Origin: Bacteriovorax sp. BSW11_IV
GTDB taxonomy: Bacteria; Bdellovibrionota; Bacteriovoracia; Bacteriovoracales; Bacteriovoracaceae
DNA: 64,000 nt
Direction: 5' to 3'
Assembly (NCBI RefSeq): GCF_000447755.1
Contig: NZ_AUNE01000029.1
Location: forward strand, 23,699 to 87,698
Of this stretch, positions 51,313 through 63,300 are shown one piece after another. The position numbers and the translations under genes are program-made. The stretch's first letter is position 1. Each line of letters starts with the position of its first letter. Under the pieces are notes generated by a model, which was not told the DNA's origin, made no database searches, and worked only from the letters and a program-made list of their open reading frames with translations.

Positions 51313-54300
51313 AAAAACTCTATAATTATTTTCAAAAAATAATACAGAACCCGAATTCGTATTGCGAAGATCGTTAGGAATCATATTTTGATTATTGCTT
51401 AGATTTCCAAGGTCACCACTGTCTTTTGGCTCTCCAACGGCAATTTGATTCCCGTGGATCGCAACACTTGCACCAAAGTTTAGCCTTAAGTAATTTCTAG
51501 GGGACTTAATCATGGCCTCTTGTGCCCAAAGAGTACCAACTCGTTTAAATACATGAACAGCACCACTGTCCATCAAAGATGAGTTTGAAGTAGGGTTGGT
51601 GCTATTATAAATAACACTAAAATCAGAATCTTCATTTGGTGCTGAAGCAACAATAGTATCTCCTTTGAAATCCATTGCATGTCCAAAGTCTTCAGAAGAT
51701 CCAGAAGAATTCGACTTGATAAATGCCTCTTGGGCCCAGATACCATTTGTCTTTCTATAAACAAAGATCGCACCTGCATTTGTTGCAGAGTTATTTGTTG
51801 AAGCTGTCGTACCATTAGTAACGCCTGTTAATGTACTATCTTCAGCAGGGGATGTTGCGACAATAGTATCATTATCGAACTTAATTGTTTCACCTAAGCG
51901 GTCATCAGAATCTGGATTGATTTTCTTTATAAATGCCTGCTGTTGCCAAGATCCTGCGACAAATTCGTAGACATATATGGCCCCAGTGTTGAGACCTGTA
52001 TCTGTAAGGTGAGTTGTTGGTCCATTTATAATAGTACTTTCAATAGAGTCTTCTTCAATTGCAGCGACTGCAATATGTGTATCATTTCCAATGGCCACAG
52101 AATGTCCAAACTTATCTAAGAAACCACTATTCGCGGCCTTGATATAGGCCGTTTGATTCCATATTGATCCATTGAAAGTGAAGACATAGGTTGCTCCACT
52201 GCCATATAAACTTTCATCAGAGCTTGCGCTACTTCCTGTTGTAATTGTATTTTGGTTACTTGCCTCGAATGGAGCACCAACTGCAATCAGATCGCCTTTG
52301 ATATCAACAGAAGTTCCAAATAAATCACCGGCCGTATTGTTAGAGGCCTTGATGTAAGCTTCTTGAGTCCAAGTACCAGCATTGTTTTTATAAACGTAGA
52401 CAGCACCACTTTTTGTATTCGAATTATCACTTGATGCTGTTGTACCATTCGTTATAGTTGATTGAGAGCTGCTTTCATTTGGAACACCAACGGCAATTTT
52501 ATCACCATGAATGGCAACACTCGTACCAAAGTTATCATTTTCGCTCGGATTCGAGGCCTTGATAAAGGCCATGTATTGCCAAGCATTTCCTACTTTTTCA
52601 TAGACGTGAACAGCACCACTATCTATTAGGGAGTTATCTTGTGATTGAACTGAAGTAATTGTTGTTTGATTACTATCTTCAAAAGGATGACCTACAACAA
52701 AATACTTCTCTGACATAGCAAGAGTTGATCCAAATGCATCATTTGATTCAGGAATTGGTGCTTGTAGCATTCCTTTATAATTCCATCCACTGGATTGAAC
52801 TCTTGCACTTCTTGTAACACCAGTTGTTTCGAGAGCACTAGCATCGTAAGCACACAGACGTGTTGTATACTGATCAAGTGGAGTTAGACCTGTAATTGAA
52901 TATGTTGTTACTAAACCAAGATCTAGTGAAGTGCCTGAATTACAATCGACAGGTGCAGTGTCGCCTAAAGCGTAGGCAAGCTTATAGCCTGTCGTAGCTC
53001 CAGGACTAGCATCAGTCCAAGTTAATGTAATGCTATCAACAGTAGTTGAAGCAATCGAAACATTTGAGGCCTCTTTTAAATCAGAATCTGTTGTGTAAGT
53101 ATAGACTTGCCCAGTCGAATCATTACCATCCACATCATAAGAACAGATTCTAACACCATAAGTTGTGTTTTGTAGCAGACCCGTTAAGACATAATTACTT
53201 ACATTACCTACGTCTATAACTGTTCCTGAATTACAATCTGCTGGTGCACTTCCTTGCTGATAGGCAATTTTATATCCAACGGCACTACCTGAATTTGTTA
53301 ACCAGCTAAGAGTTAATGAGTTATTTGTTTTGCTCTCGAGGGCCACTGTAGAGGCTTCAAATAATCTTTTCTTATTTCTATAGACGTAAACAGCACCTGA
53401 ATTGACACTGTAAATATTAGTTTCATTAGTTACTGGTCCATTAATAATTGAACGGAAGCTCGAACCTTCACCAGAAGAACCAACAACAATAGTATCACCT
53501 TTTATAACAACATCTTCTCCAAATTGGCTTCCAAGCTGCGAGTTGCTTGCTTGGATGTAGGCTTCTTGTTCCCAACCTGCTGCAGTTCTTCGGTAAACGA
53601 AGACTGAACCAACATCCCAGAAAGCGTCGCCATCTCCGTAAGTACTTGCATTAGGGCCATTGAGAATAATATTTCCGATACTAGGGTCACCTCTGTTTCC
53701 AAGAACTAAAGTATCTCCGTCCAATGAAAGCGAAGTTACATTGCTGTACCATTCTTCATGGACTCCAGTATTGCTTAATTTAATATAGGCGTCTTGTTCC
53801 CAATTTCCTGCATTTTTCTTATAGACGTAGATCGCTCCAGCGCCTCCCCAAGAATTATCACTAGAAGTTCCTGTTCCATTTATAATTGTAGTTGTAAAGC
53901 TGTCTTCGCCTGAGGCCGAAACAATTAGATAATTATTTTTAAGTTCAACTTCGACACCAAAATTATCATATGATTCAGAATTTGCCGCCTTGATGTAGGC
54001 GTCTTGTGTCCATAGATCATCAGTGCGTTTGAAAATATAGACAGAGCCCGCATCTGGATTGGAGTTGTTCTCAATAATCACGCCATCATTAGAAATAGTT
54101 GTTTGATTGCTATCTTCTCCTGGGGCACCGACAGCAATATAATTATCTTCAATTGCGATGGAGATTCCAAACATATCTCCGGCCTGTATGTTTGTAGGCT
54201 TGATAAAGGCTTCTGAGTACCAACCTTGGCCTTTATTTCTAAAAACATAAACGGCACCAGCACTGCTATTTCCTGAGGCATTTGAGTCGACGGTTTGCTC

Positions 54301-57300
54301 GCCGTTTTGAATATAGTTTGCGACAGTTCTTTCTCCAGAAGCACCAACTATAATAGTATCATTGTATGATGCTAATTCTTTTCCAAATCCGTCAGTATTC
54401 ATAACAAATTTCGGCTTAATGAATGCTTCAGGAGTCCAAACAGAACCCACTTTGTTGAATATATGAATAGCTCCAGCCGAGTTACCATCGCCTTCAAGAG
54501 TATATTTACCATTAAAATAAGTGCCAGATGGATTATTATCATTTTCAACACTAACGGCTAATTTATTTCCAAAGAAAGATACATCTTGTCCAAAACGATC
54601 TCCACTAGCTGCGTTTGGAGGTTTGATGTAAGCTTTTTGCTCCCAATTATCTCCCGTTCTCTCAAATATATATACGGCCCCAACGGAACCAGATTCTTGT
54701 GGGGAAACTGTAACAGACGAGCCGTATTCAATTTCTTTTGTTAAATAAGTGTCATATGTAGATGATGCTGCGATTTGCTTTCCATCAAAATCAATTTTTT
54801 TACCAAAACTGTAGAGTTCTTTTTCGTTTGTATTGGGCTTGATATAAGCTTCTTGATACCAACCTCCGACTCGAGAAATTGCATTTATTGTTTCTCCTGA
54901 GCTTAGGTCTCCAAGAGCATTATATGAACATACTCTGAACGACAGGCGAGAGTAGTGAGGGAAGTTTGTTTCTGTATGAGTCGTTACATTACCCACATCA
55001 ATAATTGTTCCATCTGTACATGATGTTGGAGGAGTTGTTCCAATATTAAATGCGACCTTGAATCCAGTTGTACTTGCGCCACCTGAAATCCAATTTAAAG
55101 TAACTGATTTTGAATTGTCTGCAACGGCCGTTAAGCTCGTTGGATTTGGCGGAGGGTTTGGTTTTGTGACTGTTACAATGGCACCATCGCTATATGTCGG
55201 AGTATTATCATATCCACAAACTCTAAATGAATATGTGAGCCCTGGAGTTAGTCCTGTAACAGTGTAGTTATCAACGCTACCGACATCGATTTGAGTCGCA
55301 GTGTTACAGTCAAGAGGAGCCGTCGTTCCTGTTTGATATGAAATCTTGTAGCCAGAAGCATAGGCAAGGCGATTCCAAGTGAGTTTTATATTTGTGTTGA
55401 TGTCAATTGAACCTCGCAGATCCACGATATCAAATATACGACCAATATAGCGATAAATGTAAACAGCACCACTGTTTTGTGAATCATTAGAAGTGCTAGC
55501 GATTTCATTGTTCGTAATTTCTGTTAAGTAGGCTGATTCACCTGGAGCACCGATAGCAATGGTGTCTCCACTCATCGCAACGGCGGTTCCGAAGTTATCG
55601 TTGGCATCGGAATTTATTGATTTTAAGTAGGACTCTTGACTCCAATTAATTCCATTGTAGCGGTAAATATAGGCCGCACCACTATTTTGGGCATCATTAA
55701 GAGGACTTGAATTTAATGTAATACCTCTTTGAGATGAATCTTCATCTTTGGCACCTACAACGAGAGTGTTTTGTCCTAATGATAATGAAGAACCAAAATG
55801 ATCCTCTGTGTTTGCATTAGAGGCCTTGATGTAAGCTGTTTGATTCCAGTTTGAACCGGACCTTTCAAATACATAGACAGCACCAGAACTTAAAGCATTA
55901 TTGTCCGAACTTGCAGACGGCCCATTTGTAATAGTGATTTCATTACTGTCCTCTTCTGGAGCACCCACTGCGAGCTGGTCACCTCGTAATGCAACAGCAC
56001 TTCCAAAATAATCAGATTCGTTGTTATTAGGGGCCTTGATATATGATTCTTGGGCCCAATTAGCACCAGTTCTCTTATATATGTAAACTGCACCACTGGC
56101 CGAAGACGAAGAGTCGCTTGAAGCGGTGGTACCATTTATAATAGTCGTGCTATTGCTATCCTCTTTCGGTGCTCCAATCGCTACGGTGTTTAAATCAACA
56201 GCAACAGATTTGGCGAAGAAATTTCCACTATCGTTGTTGATCGCTTTTATATAGGCTTCTTGTGTCCAAGAATTTCCTGTTCGGAAATAAATATAAGCAC
56301 CACCACTATCAATACTTGTATTCGTCGCGCTAGCAGTTGTTCCGTTGATGATAGTTGTTTGATCTCCATCTTCACGATATGCACCCACAACAAGCGTGTT
56401 TTCATTTAAATCAATTGCACTACCAAATTCATCATCGATATCAGGATAAGGCGATTTTATATAAGCTTCTTGTGTCCATACATCATTTGCGATTTTATAA
56501 ATATAGACTGCACCACTATCTTTGGATGAGTTGTCTGCAGAAGAAGTTGCTCCGTTGGTAATTGTGTTTTGGTTACTGTCTTCGAGTGGGGCACCAACCG
56601 CAATTGTATCTTTATGAATGGATACGATTTGTCCAAAATTATCGCCAAGATCACTGTTACTTGATTTGATAAATGTATGAAGTGCCCAGTCCTCATAAGT
56701 GCGTTTATAAATATAGACGCCCCCGCTTGACTCAGCGTTATTATTATCAATAGCAGTAATGTCTGAAGTAATGATTGTACTTGCAGTGTCCTCACCAGGT
56801 GCACCAACAATAAGTGTATCTGCAAAAAGATCAACTGAGCTTCCAAATAAATCAAATGGATCATTGTTAGCTGTTTTAATAAATGATTCTTGATACCAAA
56901 GATCTTTTAGAGTATTCGCTGTTGCTGTTAATCCTTGTCCAATTATATTGTTATTATCATAAGGACAAACTCTAATAGAGTAGGTGTTGTAGGCCAGCAA
57001 ACCTGTTAATTTATAGTTTAGAACGTTTCCAACATCTAAGTTCGTTTCACTTGTACAATTAACAGGAGGAATGTTACCTGTCTTATACGCCAATCTATAT
57101 CCCTGAATATTTGCAGATTGTACTGCCGTCCACTGGGCAATGAAAGTCGATGTTTTAATATCGTTGATACTTAATGTCGCTGGTCCTCTTGGTGGTAGTG
57201 TTGTTCTGTGGGTGAGGGTTTGCATCAACGATAATTCTGCAGAAGCATTGTAGCCACAAATTGTAAAACTGTAGTTTATTCCCGGTGTGAGATTGGTAAA

Positions 57301-60300
57301 GGTATGAGTGTCGACCCAGCCTACATCAATCGAATTACTTCCCTCGCAACTCGCTTGTGGAATTGAACCCATGACATAAGCAATTTTATAACCAGTGTGA
57401 GCTGTGGATTTTCTCCACTTAAGTGTAATATTTCTAGAGTCGGTATAGCTGGCAATTAAATTGGCCGGAGAGTATCTATCAATTAGGTTTCTATAAATAT
57501 ATACTGCACCAGTATAGCCATTGTTGTTGTCTTGCGGTGGGATCGGTCCGTTTACAACACCAGAAACTTCCGAACCTTCTTTTGGAGCACCTACAACAAG
57601 AGTGTCGCCTTGAAGATCAACAGTTGAACCAAAAGTATCATTTTGTCCTGCATTTCCTGCTTTTATAAATGCTTCAAATTCCCAGAGTCCATTTTCTCTT
57701 GTAAAAGTATATACAGCACCGCTGTTTAATAAGTTGTTGTCTATGCTTGGTAGATCAATATTTGTAATATAATTTTGATTTGTATCTTCTTGATATGAAC
57801 CAACAGCAATTCTTTGACCACTTATGGCAACAGATGTACCAAAGTAATCTGAACTATCTGGGTTTGGGGCCTTGATATAAGCATCTTGTTTCCAAATTCC
57901 ATTGTCTTTCTTATAAACATATACTGCACCACTAGTAGCGCTATCTGTATTGGTTGAAGAGGTTTCACCATTTATTATATTTGAAGTATTACTCGATTCA
58001 TTAACTACACCTGCAATTATATAATTTCCATCAACATCAATATTGTACCCATACGATAATCCATCAATGTTATTTGAAGCTTTTATATAAGCTTCTTGTT
58101 CCCAGAAATTATCACTTCTTTTATAAACATATATTGCACCAGAGTCGCTTGCATCATTATCCAAAGCAGAAGTAGACCCGTTAATAATTGATGTTGATAT
58201 AGAATCTTCACTCGGTGAACCTACAACAAGAAGATCGCCTTTTAAGGCCACACTTGAACCGAAATAGTCTTGAGAACCATTATTGCTCGCCTTAATAAAG
58301 GCCTGCTGTACCCAAGTTGATCCATTGAAGTAATAAATATATGTTGCACCACTTGCATAGCTATCAGAATTATCTATAGGAGCATCTGAAGAATTGAAAA
58401 TGTTGGTTGCATTACTACTATCGTAATCTGCACCAATGGCAATTGTATTTTCACTTAATGATACATCGATACCGAACTGTTGATAACTCTTGACCAATGG
58501 AGGACGAATGTATTGTTCTAATGCCCATGTGGAGCCTGTTCTTTTATAAATATAAACCGAGCCGGCCCTATATAGATTATCATTAGTGACAAAATCAGGA
58601 TCTTTACCATCGACAATAACTGTATATTCTTGGCTGTTTTCAAAATTTGCTACCGCAATTTTGTCTCCACTCAAGCTAATTTGATCACCGAAAGCACCAT
58701 AGAGTTGTGGATTGTATGCTTTAATTAAGGCTTCACCTGCCCAAGTTTGTCCTGTTCTTCTGTAAATGTAGACAGCTCCAGAGTCCCAAAGATTGGTTTG
58801 CACTGTAGGGTCAATTGTTGTCGAGTTTGTAATTGAAGTGATGTTTAACTTATCATCAATCGTACCAACGGCGACTGTGTCATCATCTAAAGAAATTGAA
58901 GAACCAAAATAAGCGGTGGCAAATAAATTATTTGCAAAAGATTTCAAAAATGCTTCTTGGTACCAACCAAAATCAGGAGCATTAAGTAGAGCACCTTTCG
59001 TATTTCCTAGTGGATAAATACCACAAACGTTTATTGAATAACCCTTTCTGTGGGTGAGCGATGTTAATTGATATGATGTAACATTGCCGACATCAATAGT
59101 TGTTCCGGTGTTGCAGTAGTAGTTTTCTGCATATCCTTCGCTATATGAAATTCTATATCCTGTAACTGGAGCTGAACTAGCGTCCCAACTCAAAGATATT
59201 GAAGTATTGTCACGAGCTGTAATTTGCAAATTCGCCACTTCTGAACTACTTGCGAGTGTTTCAGTTGTTATTGCAATACCTGCAGAAAGTTGAGAACTTG
59301 GATCGTATCCACAAACTCTAAAAGAATAAGAGCGAGCATCCAGCAGTGAGTTCACTGTAAAAGTATTTGTATCACCAACATCAATTGTTGTACCAGAGCT
59401 GCAATCAGCAGGTGGTGTTAGTGATTGAGAGTAGGCTATCATGTAGCCGGCATTGTTTTCACCTGTCTTGATCCAATTCAGTGTTACACTGTTTTGTGCA
59501 GGTGTTGCAGCTAGTTCATATGGATCAAATGGATCTGATTTATTGGTGAAGATATGTACAGCACCTGAGTTTGTAAATCCGAATGATTCACTGAAATTAT
59601 TAGAGTAGAAAACGCCAGAAGCTCCTGAATCGTTATTATTAGTACCTACCGCGAGAAGATTGCCTTTTAAATTCAGAGAGCTACCGAAATTAATATTAGA
59701 CTTTGGATTGGTTGGTTTGATAAACGCAATTTGATTCCATGTTTCATTCGTTCGTTTAAATAAATATACAGCACCACTTGCACTAAGAGATGTGTCTGTA
59801 GATGCTCCCGCTCCGTTTGTTGTGAAATTTTGATTACTATCTTGCTTGTAAGCACTGACAGCTAGTAGGTTCCCAGATATTGAAACGGCATGGCCGAAAT
59901 TATCATTACTATTTACATTGCTTGGTTTGATATAGGCGTGCTGTTTCCAAGTTTTGTTATCACGCTTATATACAAAAACAGCACCGCTATTTGAGCTGAG
60001 TGTACTTGTCGAAGCATTTGTGTCGCCATTTGTAATTGTATTTTGATTACTGTCGTCTTCTTCCGCACCCACAGCTAAATAATTGTTACTATAGCTTATA
60101 GATGTCCCGAAAATATCGTTGGATGAGTTATTACTTGCTTTAATAAAGGCTTCTTGTGACCATTTATTATCTTCACCTTTGGCAAAAACAAAGACAGCAC
60201 CAGAGTTTGTAACATCATCACTTGTTTCAACAGAACCGCTTAAAATTCCATTAAATGAAGAATCATCTCCAGGGGAGGTCGCGAAGATTAAATTATCTTT

Positions 60301-63300
60301 GGTAAAGACTTTAGTACCAAGATAGTCTGATGAATCATAAGTTCGTTTTATATAGGCTTCAAATTGCCATTTTCCTGAACCATCTTTTCCAAAGATGTAA
60401 ACAGCTCCTCTATTAGAGGAAGTGGAGTATTCGAGAATCGGATCTGGTGCATGGACGATCTGAATTGTAGCGCTATCTTCTTGACTTACACCAACAACAA
60501 TAGTGTTGCCATCTATAGATATAGAATCACCAAATTTATCAGTCGACTGAAAGTTTGGTGCTTTAATAAACGCCTCTTGCTCCCAATTCGTTCCTGTTCT
60601 TTTATAGACATAAACGGCACCAGAATCTGATGATCTGTTATTATTTTCGTTGTTCGAATAATTCCAAATTGTATTTGTTTCAGTGTCTTCATTTGGAGCT
60701 GTAACAATTAAATAGTCTCCCTGAAGATCAATTGAAGCACCGAAGTTGTCATTGGTTTCAGCGTTATTGGCTTTAATAAAAGCTTCCTGAGTCCAATCAT
60801 TTCCCGACTTTCTATAGATGTAAACAGCACCAGAGTTTGGAGCGAGAGTATCTGTTGGTGTTCCAGTTCCATTTGTGATTGTTGTTTGTGAGCTTTCTTG
60901 TCCTGGTGCACTGATGGCCAACGTGTCACCATCTAATTTTACACTGTCACCGAAAAGAGCATTGCCGCTAACATTTGCAGCTTTGATGAAGGCACTCTGA
61001 TACCAGCCATTAAGTCTAGATATTACTCTACCTTCCGTAGTATTAAGTGCTCCATCATAAGCACAGACTCTAAAGTAATATTCAGTTGCAGAATCAAGTC
61101 CTGTAATATTATAAGTTGTGACATTTCCTGTATCAATTACAGTGCCTGCAGAACAATTGGCCGGCACAGTGTTGGCCTGGTAGCTGATATAAAACCCTGC
61201 AGTTGCACCACCAGCGCTTATCCAGGCAAGTTGAACATTTGTGCGAGTCTCAGAGGCAATTCTTAATTCAGATAATTCAAATGGAAAATCTTGAGTTGCT
61301 GCGCTTAGTTTTGCTCCATATGAATATTGTGGAACTGCATTATAAGAGCAAATTGTGAATGAATAATTTGAGTTGTGTTGTAGCCCAGTAACAGAAGTCG
61401 AAGTGACATTACCTAGATCAGTACTCGTTCCACTATGGCAATCTGCTGGAGCAATATCTCCTAAAGCGTATGCAAGCTTGTATCCTGCTGCAGCGGGAGC
61501 AGCCGTCCATGTCAGGTTTATATTATTTGTTCCTGTGGTTGATGCCATGAAATTCGTCGGATCACTTGGGTAGATGATTCCTGTTGAAGTCGATCTTGTA
61601 AGAGTATAACCTTCATGATCACCAAAAGTTGCATTGTATGAACAGATACGGAAGCTATAATCATTTGTTGTTAGGCCAGTAAAAGTATGAGTCGTTACGT
61701 TCCCAACATCGATTGCTGTTCCTGTGTTACAGTCTGCTGGTGCTATTCCACCTTGTAGATAGGATATTTTGTAACCAGTAGCTCCTGCTACAGCATTCCA
61801 AGATAATGTAACATCTGAACCATTATCAGCAGTAATGGCAAAATTGGATGGAGCAAAAAGCCTCGAGTAATTTCTAAAAACATAAACTGCACCAGAAGCA
61901 CTTGCAGTATCGTTAGTATCAAAATCAAAATTATGAAATATGCCTTGTGAAGGGCCATCTTCTGCAGATGCTGCAACGACAATAGTATTTCCTTCAATAG
62001 TAACTTCAGAACCAAAACTATCATTAGAAGTTGGGGCAGGGGATTTTAAATAAGACTCTTGTGACCAAGTTGTTCCATTTCTTTTAAATACATAAACTGC
62101 ACCTGATGATGATAGATCATCATTTTCAATAATGGCTGCATTGTTAACAATTGTGTTTGATGAGTTATCTTCACCAGTAGCTGCGACGACAAGTGTATCT
62201 CCACTTAAGTCAATTCTAGTTCCAAAATAATCACTGGCACCACTATTAGAAGACTTTAGGTATGCTTGTTGTTCCCATGTTCCATTGTTGTTTATAAAAA
62301 CGTAGACAGCTCCTGAAGAAGAATTGGAGTTATCTGCAGAAGCTGATTGTCCATTGGTAATTGATGTAGAATTTGAATCTTCCCCAGAAGCTCCGACAGC
62401 AATAGTGTCACCGCTTACAGCTACTGATGCACCAAAAGAGTCACTTATTTCTGAGTTTACACTTTTAAAATAGGCATATTCATACCAAGTCGCTTGATAT
62501 CTTCTAAATAAGTATACTGCACCACTTGAAGAACTAGAATTATCTGGATTCGCCGCAACACCTGTTGAGATGTGGGTTTGATTTGAATCCTCACCAGTTG
62601 CACCAACAACAAGATAATCTCCATTTAATTTTACGCTAGTTCCAAAACTGTCACTGGCACCGATATTACTCGACTTAATATAAGCTTCTTGTGCCCAATT
62701 TGAACCTGTTCTTTTATAAACATAAACAGCGCCAGAACTTCCAGCGGTATCATCTGTTGGCGATCCTGTTCCATTTGTAATTGTGGACTGAGCACTATCT
62801 TCACCTGTAGCTGATACAATAAGTGTATCATTTTCAATTTGAACCTTATTTCCAAAATAGTCATTTGCACCAGCATTACTCGCTTTAATATAGGCTTCTT
62901 GTTCCCAGTTTCCTGCATTTAGTTTGTAAACATATACAGCACCTGAACCTGAACTTGTATTAAATGACGATGCGGTTGGCCCATTTGTAATTGTGTTTCC
63001 TGGACCGTCTTCTCCTGTTGCACCTATCACAATAGTATCACCATCAATACTTACATTACCTCCGTAAGCATCACTCGAATCAGGTGAAACAGCTTTAAAG
63101 TAAGTACTTTGTGTCCATAGAGAATTTGTTCTTGTAAAAAGATACGCAGCACCAGAACTGGATAAAGAATTATCTGTAGAGCTAGTGCCGTTTGTTACTG
63201 TTGATTGATTAGAGTCTTCACCATATGCTCCAATAATCAAATTATTTCCATTAATAGAAATTGAGCGTCCAAAATTATCACTAGCTTCACTATTATCGGC

